Of a stretch of DNA of 64,000 nucleotides, positions 44,976 through 59,600 are shown piece by piece. Numbering within the stretch: the stretch's first letter is position 1; every line of letters starts with the position of its first letter. Location of the stretch: contig KV748226.1 of assembly GCA_001692895.1 (NCBI GenBank), forward strand, positions 312,329 through 376,328, given 5' to 3'. The stretch is from Cenococcum geophilum 1.58. Its lineage: Eukaryota > Ascomycota > Dothideomycetes > Gloniales > Gloniaceae. The notes under the pieces were generated by a model. It was not told where the DNA came from. It saw only the letters and a program-made list of their open reading frames with translations, and did no database searches. Made by a program: the position numbers and the translations under genes.

Positions 44976-47900
44976 CAATTACTACCTAGTTACGGTATTA
45001 AATATAGAAAGTTAAACAATATACCACTAAAAGCAGCCACTATAACACCATTAACGGCAGTAACTACTTTAAGGTTAGGAGGTGATACCAGTATAGCGGA
45101 CACTAACTCTTAGTAACCTATAACGGTTAGATAACTATAAGAGATAGTTAACTAGTTAATAACTAATAATATAGTATTAGAAGAAAGGATTAACAAGATA
45201 GGCGTAGTAAAGGTTAAGTTACCATTAATTAAAAGATTCTTAGGAGAGAAATTAAAGCTTAAAGAATTCCTTACGCAAATGCACTTTAAGGTAGCTTAGG
45301 AAGGAGCCAAGCTAGTAATACCTATAGATTAAATAGCGTATATAGGATTGTTCCTAATAGGAAGAGCACTTAAGTGGTTTAAGCCTTACCTTACGGAAAT
45401 TTAGGCAAACGGAATAACGACCACTAATTAAGAGATACGGTTTATGTTCTTAAGCTAAAATGGATTTGTAAAACGACTTATACAAATATTTAGAGACCTA
45501 GAGGTAGTAACTATAGCGGAAAGAAAACTCTAAGATATTATATAACGAACCTTAGCGATTAAGTATATAACGTAGTTCTAAACGCTAGTAATATAAGTAG
45601 AGTGGAATAATAGGGCGCTTATAGCATAGTATAAACAGGGACTTAAGGCTAAAGTCTAGGACGTAATTATCCTAATAGAAGATATAGATACCCTATAGGA
45701 TTTAATAGATTAAGTAATTAAGATTAATAATTGGATCTACCAAAGGGAATAGGCTAAGAGAGGTTAGAATAGAGTTCTATAGTTATATAAGGCGCAGAGT
45801 ACGCAACAACTAAAGCTAAATTAGAAAATATAGTACGGCGCAGAGCTAATAAACCTAAGTAGTACTAAAGAAGCCTATAAGAGATGGAGTAAAAAACTAT
45901 AAAAACCTAGAGGTTAAGGATCTAGTAATTATAGGACTAAGGAGCAGAGGCTAAACCAGGGATCTTAGCAGCAGAAGATATTTAGGCGGACTCTATAGCA
46001 AAGTCAATGGTTTAGAAATAGAGCTTATATAAATTGCGGGAAATAAGGTCATTTTATAAGGAATTGCAAAGATAGTTAGAATTACTATATAATAAAGGGA
46101 ACCTAACTAGTAGGAGAGATATATATATAGAGGGACGACAGTGTACTATAAGGAACAAAAGAGTGTTTAATTAAAAGTTTTGCGTTTTGTTATAACAACG
46201 CATACCAAATTTATAAAGACGCTAAGTACGGCGTAAGCTATTAGCTATAGGAGCTAAAATCTATAAAGTATAGAGGAACTAATAAACCAGTTTATAGATC
46301 AGACATTAAGGACGATAAATTTAACGTAGGCGAAATATTCCGTAACGATAAGGTAATAAGGGCGGCTTACTAGGAGCATATAGACTTTAGAGATATTATA
46401 AAAGAGGTAAAGAATAATTCCACTATAGAATAGAGAACATTAGTAGGGATTAAGACCCCGCTAGACATAATATCTATTACTTCGCAAGATATAAGAGAAG
46501 TAGGATAGCGAACTACTTCGGCACTCGATAAAGGCAAAAGGCTAAAGGCTTAAGATTCTTAAGATAAGATATAAGACGACTAAGATTCTTAAGACGAGAT
46601 AAGGTAAGCTTAAGGACCTACGACGGACGATAACTAATAGAGTAGAGTAGTAGCTTAGTTTAAAGATATATAAATAAGCTCGGGATAGAGTTTCCTACAG
46701 GCATAAGACTCTCAAGATAAGATAAGTAAGATTTAAGGCTCTTAAGACGAGATAAGAACACTAAATAAGCCTAGTTAGACTAAGTCTAGAGTAAAGCTTA
46801 AATTAGAAGCGAGCTTAGGATTAAGAATCCTATAGAACTAAGATTTTAAGATACAAATAAGAACTATTAACAAGATTAGAGAATCTGCGGCATAAATAGT
46901 AACTAGACTAGGAGACAGATATATAGACCTAGAGGACTTACTAGGGGAATATAGTGTTTAGCCTAAGGATTGGAAGACTAATACTAAGATTAAAAAGCAA
47001 GAAGACTTTAAGGATCCACTTATAAAACGCGATAGGAAAGAAACCATAGAGAAATTTAGAGTAAGAATTACCTTATAGCAAGAACAGAAACTAGATAAAA
47101 GATCTAGCATATTGGGACGTATAAGGGATAGAGCGCTAGTATAAAGAATTACTAATAGGCCTAAAGCAGGTATACTAAGAGCTAAGTAGCTTACTAAACT
47201 GGAATAAGAAGAGGATTTAGGGATTCTAACTAGGTTTAAAGAACGATATATAAAGGGCTATTATAACGCAGTAATAAGAAGATACTTCCTTACGAATAAA
47301 CCGTATATACTTTAGTAGCTATACTAAAAGTAGTATAGGCAAAGGCATAATAATAAGTGGGAAGATTTCTACATATAGTTAGATAAGAAAGTCATTTAAG
47401 ACCACCTAATTATAAAAAAAGCGATAAGTTATATTAAGGGAGCCTTAATTATAATATTAAAGGATTTAGAGGAATAATTAGAGGACTAGAGAAGCGAGAG
47501 ACGCATCTTAGTACCCGCGAATAAAGTTGTAGCGTTTAGATTAGTACGGTAGAGGTTTAAACTTAAGAATAAAGATAAACTAAGAGTTAACCTAAAGCAC
47601 TAAGTATATTATATGCTATCGTGGATTGTATATATAGATAATGCGTACAGCATATATAGAGCACTAAAGGATAAGAATTGGAAATGCCCTATAAGAATAT
47701 ATTAGTTAGCAGAAGAATAAAGATATAGAAATGCTAAGTATATATATAGCTAGCATCTAGTAGAAGTTTAAGAGTTAGGAGACTTAATACTTTAACCAGA
47801 AAGATTTCTTATAGAAGAATACCTAGAGAATATATATCTATAGTATATTAAAGACAAAAAGTAAACTAAGTATTGGCTAAAGTTAGACTAAGTATAAACA

Positions 47901-50900
47901 GGATTAAGCAGCTAATAGTTAGGAAAAGTAGAGGCCTATAGGACTAGAGGGAGCTAATAGTAGAGCCTTAGACCCTTAAAGGAATTTAAAAATAACACCT
48001 AAATTTATAAGTTAAATAGCAAGATTAATAGTTTAAAGCATTAATAGATAGTGGAGTAATAAGAAACTATATCTTACTAGCAGCAGTTAAAAGAATGGGA
48101 TTACTATATAGGAAGAAGGAATATTCTTACCTATTAGTAATAATTTTAGGAGATCTAATAGCCTATAGAGGAGGCATTATTAATCTTAAAATAGGACCTA
48201 TTTAGTTAACTATTAAAGGGAGATAGATTAAAATGTCTTTTAATATATTACTATTAGGAAATAATAAGGTAGTACTAGGAATGCCTTAGTTATATAAATA
48301 TAATCTAAAGATTAATTAGGTTATAGGTTAGGTTAATATTAGGGATACTTAACGCCGTAAGTTATAATAATAGGCTAAGTTAGTATAGTACTAAGTAGAA
48401 GCGACCTATAAAGAAATAGAAAAAGGACTAAGTTATATACTAAAAAGATACTATAAGTACGGTAAGAAACTATAGTTACTAAAAAGTAAGAAGCTATTAG
48501 AGTATATAGCATAGGATTATAAGATAGAATTAGAACTAGGAATAAGTCTAAGGTTTTTTCCAATCTATAAGCTTACTAAAGAGGAAGGTAGAGCATTAAA
48601 AGAGTTTATCTAGAAAAATCTATAAAAAGGATATATTAGACCATTGTAGTTATTAGCAGGTTATTTAGTACTATTTATACTAAAGAAAAATGGCAAACTA
48701 AGGCTGTATATTAACTATAGACAGTTAAACAGCATTACTAGGAAGGATAGGTATCTTTTATCCTTAATTAGCGAAATCTAAGATAGGATAGGTAATGCGC
48801 AAATTTTTATAAAGATAGATCTAAGATAGGCGTACTATTAGATTAGGATTAAGGAAGGCAATAAATAAAAAGTAGCCTTTAGGTTAAAGAAAGGACTATA
48901 TAAACTATTAGTTATATAATTCGGGCTTATAAATGTACTAGTAATGTTCTAGAAGCGTATTAACAATATATTAAAAAAACACTTAAATGAATTTATTATG
49001 GTATACCTTAACGATATTATTATCTACTTAATAACTAAGGAAGAATACGGGGAATACGTTAAATGGGTCTTAAAGAGACTATAAGAAGAACAAATGCTAA
49101 TAGTAATTAAGAAATGCGAGTTCTTTACTAGGAAAATAGATTTTGTTAGATTTATTATTAAACTAGGCCAACTTAGTATAGATTTAAAGAAGATTAAGGC
49201 TATAGTAAATTAGTAAGAACTAGAGAACGTTATATAGTTAAGATTGTTCTTAGGGTTTTGTAATTACTATAGAAGGTTTATAGCGCAATGGTTAAAGGAT
49301 ATTAAACTATTTACGCGATTAATGAAGAAAGAGGAGCTATAGGTATAGGGAGAGGAATAGCGAGAACTCTTTAAAAAAAGTTAAGAAGTTATTTACCCAG
49401 GAGCTAGTTTTAAAGATCTATTAACTAGGTCTAAAGACGGTTATAGAAATAAACGCATTAGACTATATACTAGGGGCGTACTTTATATAAAAACACTAAG
49501 ATAGATAGTACCTAGTGGTATACTATAGTCGGAAGATAATACCACTAGAGTTAAACTATGATATTTATAATAAGGAGTTATTAGGTATAGTTATAGCACT
49601 AAAGGAATAGAGAGCATTCTTATAAGGCATAGAGAAACTATTTATAGTTAAGATAGATTATAAGAACCTAATAGGATTCCTAATAATAAAGGAACTTAAC
49701 TAAAAATAGGTTAGATGGGTAGAGATGCTTATAGAATACTATTTTAAGATTTAGTACACTAAAGGTATAGATAATATAAGGGCAGACGCTCTAAGTTAAA
49801 AAGCTAAACTATAGAACGATAAGAAGCTATTAGGGGCTTTACTGCGAAAAGACATAGACGGATTAATTAGGTATAATTATTTAAAGATTATAGCAATTTA
49901 AGAAGAACTAGAAAGAGTTTATAAGTTACTAGAAAGCTTTTAGGTATAAAGAATTCTAAAAGTATAGCTAGAAGATCTATAGACGGATATATATAAAAAT
50001 TAAGAAGCCGAGTATATCCTAAGAAGCATAGCAGAGCAATTTATAGAAGATTTCTATAAGGGAATAACTTAAGGATATAATAGAGCTAGAGGCTTAGTGT
50101 TAAGACTCTAGAAAGAGTATATTATTAATAGAATCTAGGGCTTAGCGTAAAAAGTTATAAAGGAATATTTAAATTGCTAAAAAAAATAAACTAATAAGGT
50201 ATAAGCTATACGGAGGGCTATAACCTATTAAAATACTAGAAAGACTATGGGAGGTTATATTATGGGACTTTATTATTAAGTTACTAAGGTTAAGAGATCC
50301 TATTACTGGATAAGATTATAATATAATCTTAGTAATAGTAGATAAGCTTATAAAGTAGGGATACTTTATAGCATATACAGAAGAAATCTTAGTAGAAGAT
50401 ATCGCTAGAATCTATATTAAAGAAGTGTTTATAAAATATAGAGCACTAAGTAAGATTATATTAGATAGAGATCTAAGATTTATAACAATATTCTAGGAGG
50501 TATTTTTAGCGGAACAAGGAGTTAGAGTAGCAACTTCTACTATATATTATCCGCAGATAGACGGTTAAACGGAAAGATTAAATTAGACACTAGAGCAGTA
50601 TTTAAGATACTATATTAATTACGTATAGAATAATTAGGTATTGTTACTACTAGTTATATAGTTTATATATAATGCAATACTATAAGAAGGAATAGGTATA
50701 TTACTATTTAAGGCAAATTATGGGTATAAGCTAAGAACATTATTATTATTATAGTAAGTAAAGAAAATAAGTAGCACAGCTAAAGAAAGAATAAAGACGT
50801 TAATAAATCTTTATATAGACCTTATAGAATTAGTAAAGAAAGTATAAGAAAGAATAAAAAAGTACTATAATGCTAAGAGATCTAAGGGACTAGATCTTAA

Positions 50901-51021
50901 GGAGGGAGATAAAGTATGGCTACTATATAAAAATTTTAAAAGTTAACAACTAAGTAAGAAATTGGACCACGTTAGACTAGGACCTTTTAAAATTATATAA
51001 AGGATTTTACCGGTTACGTTT

Positions 51022-51148
51022 TGTCAGGTAACGAAGTCACCTCGCCTATATGTATTGTTCCGTACAGCCGTGTCTAGCATCAAGCCAGTCACTTGCTTAC
51101 CTTTTGTAGGTTTGTGTGGCTGAGTAGTGCGGAGCTTATTACCTTATA
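51022..51148. mobile_element. 127-bp young insertion in C2, TRIM/solo-LTR or MITE-like
   Basis: Interrupts the integrase region of C2; C1 has no insertion there (42236-42241). It is flanked by CGTTT on both sides (51017-51021 and 51149-51153). The ends TGTCAGGTAA and TTACCTTATA are imperfect inverted repeats. Its base composition is normal, unlike the RIP-mutated host, so it arrived after RIP or was too short and rare to be affected. Confidence 0.75.
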
Positions 51149-51459
51149 CGTTTAAGTTAGACCTACTAGCTAAAATAAAGATTTACCCTATATAGTATAT
51201 TATAATACTAGAGCTAGTATATAGAAATATTAAGCTACTGGTTTATAAGGCAGACACGTATAGAGGATAAAAGGAAGACAAATAGTAAGTTTTAAAGATC
51301 GTTAATTATAAGGACATTAACAATAAAACATAGTATAAAGTTAAGTAGATAGGCTATACTAAGACTACCTAGAAACTATTAGAGAATTTAAAAAACGCTA
51401 TAGGAAAGATATAGGAGTATTAGAAGAGATTAGGTTAGGTAGTATTAATAAAAAAGGAT

Positions 51460-52080
51460 TACTAAAGAACGAGTTACCTAAGGGGGACCTAAGAAGAGCA
51501 GTTGCCGAACTACTCGGATCTATTTCCTTCTCTATTAGAAGAGAATCCGTTTTTTTATTACTAAGTTCCTATAGACCTTATTCTATAAGTTTCTACTTCT
51601 TAAAACACACCTTCTTATAAACCTTCTTAAGATAGAGTAAATAAGTAGACGCCGCGATGTGAGTATTTAGGGCCTTCTATTCCGCATCCTAAGAACGTTC
51701 TAACTTAGTAAGGGCTTAAGATAGTTTACTATCTAGCTGCGTAGCAGTAGATTAAATATAAGACCCTAAGACAAATTAATTAGGGAACTAGACAACTATT
51801 AAGAGTAATAGGTCGCGTATATTTAGTATTAGAAGTAGAGCGAATATTATAGGATAAATAAATATTTACTTTAGTGCACTCTAAGTAAGAGGACGGTTAT
51901 TGCGAAGATGGGTTTACTAATATAATATAGACTAACCCCTTTTTTAAATAGTAAGAATATAAAGACGGCATAATCTTATTAAGAGATAATATTGTAGTAA
52001 TAGTGCGAGCACAACGTTAGGCGTATAAAGAAGAAATTGCTTTAGGTATAATAAGCAATAATATTAACTAAATTAATTAG
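51460..52080 (-). pseudogene. antisense ORF in 3' region of C2
   Basis: Third copy of the antisense arrangement (Cys-rich part near 52060-51950, coiled-coil-like part near 51720-51480). More decayed than in copy A. Confidence 0.35.
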
Positions 52081-52157
52081 ATAGATATTACACCTCTAGT
52101 AAACAACTTAGAGATATTAGGAATCTTTAAGGATAAAGATAGAGAGGAGGGAGATAG

Positions 52158-52579
52158 TGTTACGGACGCTTTAAGTATAATATTATAACTACTTAGAGAA
52201 GAGTTAGAAGAAACTAGTTGGTTAATTTAGGTACGGTCTAGGATAGAGCTGGTAGAGCTATATAATAAGGAATGGTAACTAAGGTTATATAATATGCTAC
52301 ATATTAAATAAGAGGAACGGGAGGAACTTATGTACATTATATATAAGACGTATATTATGTATAAGAAGGATTTTATAGAAGTACGGTTGTGTATTTAAGG
52401 ACCCTTAGTTACTACCTAGATAGTTCCTTTCTTATAGTAATTCTTAGAATATAATTAGAGTTAATCTATTAGGCAACTACTCTACTAGTTATTATTATAT
52501 TGTTGACTTTAATTCCTTTACCTATATACCTAGCCCAATAATGAGCCTATCGTAGTACTTGCTATAAGGTTCCGTTATA
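52158..52579 (+). repeat. 3' LTR of C2 (422 bp)
   Basis: TGTTACGGAC...TTCCGTTATA. Because the 5' LTR is truncated, no target duplication can be tested. Confidence 0.88.
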
Positions 52580-53008
52580 CTTAGCTTAAATACTAACTTA
52601 GAACCTAAGCCTTATTAGGAAATCTATACTAGCTACTAGTACTAATACTATCTTAATAGCTAGAACTTTTCTAGGCCCAAGTTTAAAAAGTTAAGAGCCC
52701 TATACTAATCCCCTTTAAAATAGATATTAGGAAGCTATTATAAGGCTCTTAGAAGCTATATAAGAGCAAGCTATTAATAAATATATTAGAACCCTTTAAG
52801 GGTAAATCTAAATCTAGTAAGGATTAATCTAGGCTAAATAAACTCTTTTATAACCTAGTTAAGGCTAAAGGCTTTTTAGGTATTACTTAATATTTACCTA
52901 AGAGGGTATAAAAGACTTAGAGAGATATTTATATAATAAATAGAAAAAGGATATAAACTAACTGGCTAAGGCCTTTAATAGTTTAGAACTTTATTATAGA
53001 CCTAACGC
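52580..53008. other. unassigned AT-rich remnant between C2 and E2
   Basis: Lys/Leu-rich frames with RIP-type stops on the plus strand, without a recognisable domain. It is probably part of another element. Confidence 0.4.
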
Positions 53009-53237
53009 TATTACGGCACTAGCAGAAAGCGGCAGTTATAGTAGACGTTATAGTAAACGCAGAGCTTACGTAACTCTTACATGACTAGGGGTTGTATATA
53101 ACTTCTCGCGTTATTACTTATCTTTTCCTTTCCTTTTTTTTTAGCTTTAAATCCTCGTTTATAGACAATCCAATTGTATAGGCTTACGCGTCTATCTTAC
53201 TGTGCCTATATCTCGATTAACTAAGTCGCTAATATTA
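53009..53237 (+). repeat. 5' LTR of E2 (about 229 bp)
   Basis: TATTACGGCAC...GCTAATATTA, collinear with the LTR of E1. The first TG is mutated to TA. Confidence 0.65.
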
Positions 53238-53569
53238 TCTAAAGCTTAAACCACCCTTTCTTCCTAAGAAGGAACTTAAATATCTATAAGACTATAAATA
53301 GGACAAGGATATAGAATAGGACCCTAAGGATATTACTAGGACTATAAGGATAGGACCTAAAGGATATAAAATAGAACCCTAAGAAAAAGACCTATAAGAT
53401 ATATATAGACCAAAACCCTTAAAGAAATTACCTGGAATTATCTAATACTCCTACCACTATACCACGAAATATAGCAGTAGGTTAAGTAACCGTAAGACCT
53501 ATAAATACCTTAGACAAAAAAACAATTAATGTTTTAACCCCATAGGCGGAACTTACGGCAGCTAATATT

Positions 53570-56216
53570 AAAATTAAACGGCTATAAGAACTGCTCGAAA
53601 CTAAAGACACCCCTATATTTTAAAATAATCTATTAAATAGACTTGCTAGAGTCCTTAAGGCCCTAGCCTAATATACTATATTATTAAAATCCGCAAAGGT
53701 TACGGACCCCCTATTATTTATAAATAGGACTAACTTTATATTTAATAATTGGAAACTTTAACTATAGGATAAGCTTAAAGTTAATAAAGATTACTTCCCT
53801 AACGACCGAGCTAAGATAGTTTATATCTTTAGCCACACTAGCGGAGACACTTAAACGCACCTATGTCTATAATATACTACAGACTTAATAAACCCTTTCG
53901 TTTTAGAAGAAGAAATAATTAACTACCTATTTTCCACCTATAAGGACCCCTTTAGGGTATAGAACGCCCGCCTTAATTATAAAAGCCTAAATATAAAAAT
54001 AACGGAGACCTTTTTAGCCTTTTAGACCCGCTTTTTATACCTAGCTAGCTAAGCCTAAATTTCCTATAAAGACCTAATGCTAGACCTCTTTAATAAGCTT
54101 ACTCTGGACCTATAGCGCGCTATACTACTAGTTTTTACTACTATATAGACGTTAAAGGTACTTACGGACTACTGCCTAGCTATTAACTAAGGCCTCTATT
54201 AAATTAAGGCATAAGCTAAGCGGTATAAAGCTAAAAACTCTTTAAACTAGACTATAAGCTCTATAAGAACGGCCTGTAGTACCCTAGTATAATCTATAAC
54301 TCCTATAACTTCTACTATATAGCCTACCGTTAATCTAGCAGCTAGTTATATAGCTAGTCCTACTACAGGCCTAGTATATACTTGGCCTATATATAGCAAC
54401 CCCTATAGATAAGCCCTTAGTAATTAAGGAGCTTACTTTTTATATAGCTAAAAAAACTACTTTATAAAGGACTGCTTAATAACAGTAAAGATAAATAAGG
54501 TTCTATTAATTTAGGAGGATAGTATAGAGCTAGAAAATAAGGAACCTTAGAGGAAGACTTCTCTTTATAGTTAAAAGGGATTAATATATTATATATTAAT
54601 CTAGGTTAGCTAGTTAGTAGAAAAAGCTACACTATCCCTTATACTTTATTCCGTAATAGATATTAAGTTTTAACCTCTGCTTTAGCTAACTTATAAGTAA
54701 ATACCTTTACCTTAATTAATATAAAGTACGCTGTAAAACTAGCTAACCTTTTAAATATACCCCTTAAAGAACTGCCTAAACTAATTCCTATTTATAGATA
54801 TAATAGACAGATAGGGCTACCTATTATAACTATCTTGTAGATCTACCTCTATATTAACGGACGAAGGTAGTATAATATCCCCTTTCTTATTACGGACCTT
54901 AAAAGCTATAATATAATCTTAGGGAGAAAATGGCTCGCCTATTTAGGCCTATAGCTTAATATACGGAATAGACGGCTTATCTAGCCCAAAACTATACCCC
55001 TAATACCTTCCTTTATAAAAGAAATTAGTATTATAATAGGGAACCTTATATGACTATAGGTAAACACCGTCTACTAGGCCAACGCTATACGTGGAGACTG
55101 GGCCTTTAAGAAAGATATACAGCTAGATCCGTAACGGGTCTATATACTACGCTGCCTCTAGGCTACCTATATTACGCCTCCCGCATTAGAGACCTAGAAA
55201 GTCGGTAATAACCTACCTAAGTCCCCTATAGAGAACTTAGGCCCTACGCAGCTATAAAGGAAGGCTAGAAATACCGGACGCTATACTAAACTAATAGACT
55301 AAAAGGATAACTTATGGAAAATAAAATGTAAGCTAAGGAAGATTATAAACCCTATACTGTAAAATACGGCCTAATAAAAGTCTGTAAAGAAACCTACGGA
55401 CCTCCTACCGGTTAATATCTACTATATTAGCGCCGTAGGACTCTATTAAAACTTAGTCTAACCTAATACTATTACCTTTACTACCAACTTATATAAAATT
55501 AATTAAATAATTAAGAAAAAGGAAAATAAGCTTAGTGGATAGGAAAGCGAGCTTATAGACGAGAAGCTAGTAGAATAGAAACTACCCTATTAATACCAAA
55601 AGTTTAAAGACGTATTCTCTAAGGCAGTATCTAATATACTTTTACCGTATTAACCGTATAACTATAAGATTAAAACTAAGTTAGATAAGGAAAACGCCCT
55701 AGCTATACCTTCCTCCGTAAATAATCTATTACTAAATTATAGGCCACTAAGTAACACCGTATTAATAACCTGGTAAAGGGGTTTATTAAGCCTAGCTAGG
55801 CCCCTTTTCCCTCCCCTGTTTTCTTTATAAAAAAGCTAAATAGAGGGCTTTGTTTCTATATTAACTACTATAAGCTTAATAATATAACCCGTAAAGACCG
55901 TTATCCGCTACCCCTACTTAATAAGATACTAGCCTAAATAAATAGAGCTAAGGTGTTTATAAAGCTTAATATTTATTAGGCTTTTTACCGAATTAAAATA
56001 AACCCTAGGTTTATAGATCTAACTATATTTTAGACTTAATATAAATTATATAAGTATAAAGTACTTCTTTTTAGACTAACTAACGGATTAGTTACGTACT
56101 AACGATATATAAATAATATACTCTTTAACTACCTTAATAACTTCTATACGGCCTACCTAGATAATATTATAATTTACTTTAAGAATAAGTTAGAATATAA
56201 GGAGTATATCTATAAT
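53570..56216 (+). pseudogene. gag-pol relic of E2, left part
   Basis: Gag: DPLLFINRTNFIFNNWKL near 53705-53760, DYFPNDRAKIVYIFSHTSGD near 53790-53850, and a zinc-knuckle remnant (KNYFIKDC) near 54450-54475. Protease region: about 54640-54950, with SYNIILGRKWLAYLGLQL near 54905-54958. RT: KGFIKPS then GLCFYINYYKLNNIT near 55850-55885, FRLTNGLVTYQ near 56073-56105, YLDNIIIYF near 56155-56182. TAG/TAA interrupt all parts. Confidence 0.72.
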
Positions 56217-56616
56217 TGTCACGGAGTAAGTATAAGCGACGATAATATATAGTAAAGTAGATATTATTAAGCTATGTATATAAACTGTGTAATAGGGTTA
56301 AGACGTTATATAAGGAGAAAGGGTAGGAAATCGGGAAGAAAGGGTATATATTGTTAACTTAGTTACTTAGTTAATACGTATATAGGGTAGAATAGGGTTT
56401 AGGTTATAGTCCTAGTAAAACTTAGCAAAATTCGGTAAAACTTAGCAGAATTTAGTAGAACTTGGCAGAATTTAGTGGAACTTGGCAGAATATAGCAGAA
56501 TGCCGTAGATTGCCGTTAGATTGCCGTTAGATTACTATTTTATAGTTAGTTTCTAATTGCTAAGTTAGTAGAAACAGGTAGATGTGTATAAGGTATTATA
56601 GGAGTGTCCCGTAATA
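56217..56616 (-). repeat. 3' LTR of D (400 bp)
   Basis: Collinear with 61837-62236. Terminal inverted ends TGTCACGG / CCGTAATA (original TGTTACGG / CCGTAACA). It contains a repeated gcagaa(c/t)tt motif (56405-56500) and three agattgcc units. Confidence 0.9.
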
Positions 56617-56689
56617 GTACCCCCCCTTTAAACTCAAGCTTCTGCGAGGTAGGGCTGTAGTAGTTCTAGATAGAGTTTATAAAAGTCTT

Positions 56690-59600
56690 CTGCGGCTTAT
56701 ATAAGTCCTATAGAGTTAACGGGTTCCTATAAGGACTTAATAAAGCCTCTTTATTTCATAAGATATATATATTGGCGTTTCCGTTTATTATACTTAATAT
56801 CGTTAATAAAGTACTTATTCTTGCCATCTACTTTAACTAGTAGAGGAGGGTCCTATATCTGTTTAGGTAGGGCGTCTAATATAGGGGCAGTAGGATAGAG
56901 GACTGACGTATGGAATATGGGGTGGATTTTAACTATATTAGGGAGCTTTAATTAGTAGAAGTAAGAGGAGACAACCTTCTTAACCTTATAAGGGCCAGCG
57001 TTTTTCTAATTAAGTTTCTTAGCAGGTCGTTTTATGTTTAGATTTCTTGTATTTAGCCAGATAAAGTTACCAATTTAGTAGGCCGGTGCTAGGGTTTGTT
57101 TCTTATTCGCTACGGCTTTATAAATAGATTGGGCCCATATAATTTTGTTAGTAAGGAACTATTACAGTTCCTCTATCTTTTTTATGAATTAATTTGCTTT
57201 TATAACTTATAAGGCTTAATAAGCGGGGTAAGGAACGTTGTTAAAGGGTTTAAAACCCATTTATAGATACTAGCCGTAGTTAGCTAGGAACGGGGAGACC
57301 TTTATAGTTTCTAAGACGGAATTATTTGCCGTAAACTTGGTAAATATAAGCCAATTAATCTAGTTATCTTATAAGTATAACGTATATATCCAAATATACT
57401 GTTCTATTATAGTATTTACGCGTTCTATTTAACTATCCATTTCTAGGTAATATGTAGTAGATAATAGTACTTTAATACAGAGTTAAGTAGTTAGTTTTTT
57501 CTAAAATGCTAAGATAAACTGGCTACCTTTATTAGAGATAATCGTTTTAGGGAGTCTGTGGAGTTTCCATATATAATCTAGAAATAGTTAGGCGATAGTA
57601 AGCGTTAATATATTAGGGCAGGCGATTAAGTGTCTTATCTTAGATAGTTAGTCTATAATTACTATAATGTTCGTGCAGCCTTTACTCTTAGGGAGGTTAA
57701 TAACAAAGTTAATTAAGATATCCTTCTATCTTCGGTCCGGAACAGGTAGTGGCTTTAAAAGGCCGTTATATATCTCGTGCAAGGCTTTAGCTTATCGGCA
57801 GGTATAGCAGCTAGAGATATACCTTCGTGTTATATTATATATATTCAGCCAGTAATACTCCTATTAGAGTAGTTTTAGGGTCTTTCCTTAGCCTAGGTAG
57901 CCGGTAATAGGTAGGTTATATATATGTTTAAGGAGATTAAGCTTAAGCTTATTGTAATTAGGGATAACTAGGCGGTTCTAGTAATATAAGCGGTTTTTAC
58001 GAGCTTTATATTTACTTAGAGAGATCTTTTTAGAGCGTTTAACGCCGTCGTGGATTAGCTAAAGCGTCTCTTAGATAAACTCGTCGTTTGGGTATTTGTC
58101 TATTATAATCTATTCGATTAATTAATTAGTTATTTTAAGGGCGTATACCGTAAGGTCTTTAGTAGGAGGGTTAAATAGTTTAGGATAAAGTAGGGTCTAG
58201 TTTTAGTAAGAACGCGCTTTTTTTAGTGCTAGCGCGTCTTACAAACGTTAGGTTAGAGTATTAGGCTTTTAACCTTAAACGCCTAGGCGGTATATAATTA
58301 AGAATCGGAAATGGGATAGATATTCTAACTAGCGGGCCTAATAATGGCTTAGCTATTTTATGGTCGTAAAGTACTATAGATTCTTATAGTCGCTAAGGAC
58401 CTTAATTGGAAATCCGGCGCCTTTTAGTTTAGGTCGCTATTGTTTAAAATATCTAATAATAGCCAGTAACTCCTTATCGTAAATCTTATAGTTATATTTA
58501 GCTAGGCTTAGTTATTTTAAGTAGTATACTATAGGGTGCAATACTCTATCTTTATTATACTAAGATAGAATGCCTCCAGTAATATAGTTGGATAAGTTAG
58601 CTTCTATAATACTTATTCGGTTTAGGTTAAAGTATTAAAGTATAGGCGCTATAGTAAATATAACCTTTAAATAAGTAAAGGCCTTCTTATATTCCTTATT
58701 GAAGATAAAGGCTTTATCCTTTTAGGTTAGAGCTATAAGGGGTAAAATTAAGGCAGAGAAGTTATTAATAAACTATTAGTAGAAATTGGCAAATTCTATA
58801 AAGGCTCTTATATTCTTAACGGTCTTAGGTTCTTACTAGTTTATAATTACTTTAACTTTCTTTGGGTCTATTTATACGCCATTTATAAAAATAAGAAGCC
58901 CAAGATATAGGACTTCTATTTTATAGAATTTGCATTTATCTATATCTAATTATAGACTAGCTCCTTATAGGGCTTATAGGATAAGATTAACGTGTTTTTA
59001 GTATTCGGTTAGGTTATTACTATATATTAGGATGTTGTTAATATAAGTAGTACAAAAGATATCCAGGTAAGGACGTAGGGTGTTATTTATATAATGCTAA
59101 AATAAGCTTAGGGCGTTTGTGAGGCTAAAGGGTGTTACTAAGTACTTAAATAATCTATATTGGGTATAGAATACAGTAAGCTATTTATCTCCTTTTATAA
59201 TACGGAGGCGGTTAAATATAGAGATAATATTAAGCTTTATATAGAAGCGAGCTTTACTTAGTTAGTTTAGTGTCTCCTATATTAACGGGATTGGATATTA
59301 GTTCTTAACGGTAACGGCGTTAATAGCTCGGTAGTCTATATAGAAGCGTAGACCGCTGCTAGGTTTCTTAATAAAGATTACTAGTATAGCTATAGGCGAC
59401 GAGCTTACTCTAATAAATCCTTTACTTAAGTTCTCGTCTAAATACTTTTATAGCACTTAGAGTTCGTTTTAGAATATCCTATATAGGGGTCTAAATCTAG
59501 GCTGCTTTCCTTCTTTAAGTACAATCTTGTGGTCGTATAATCGGTGTTTTAGTAACTTATCGGCTTTCTTCTATAAAAATACCTCTAGGCGGTTATAGTA

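Larger units (their letters stand above)
44599..52579 (+). mobile_element. family C chromodomain Gypsy element, copy C2, near complete
   Basis: Collinear with C1 over its whole length. The 5' LTR lacks its first 45 or so bases (44599-44975 remain) and the 3' LTR is 52158-52579. It has the same gag/pol/chromodomain order: zinc-knuckle remnant near 46030-46075, protease near 48040-48090, RT near 48690-49050, RNase H near 49440-49800, integrase near 50020-51010, chromodomain near 51270-51400. Relative to C1 it has a short deletion near 47820 and a 127-bp insertion at 51022. RIP-type stops are everywhere. C1 and C2 share orientation and are separated by under 1 kb. Confidence 0.9.
53009..56216 (+). 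mobile_element. family E Gypsy element, copy E2, left part (split by D)
   Basis: 5' LTR, gag, protease and the first part of the reverse transcriptase. The frame continues at 62242 after element D: the RT sequence YKEYIYN... ends at 56216 and resumes across the ataat duplication. More C and G survive than in family C, so coding blocks are easier to read. Confidence 0.82.

Noticed and set aside
48375..48563. 62-codon open frame on minus strand in C2
   Set aside because: Antisense to the protease-RT linker of C2; Leu/Ser/Tyr-rich chance frame.
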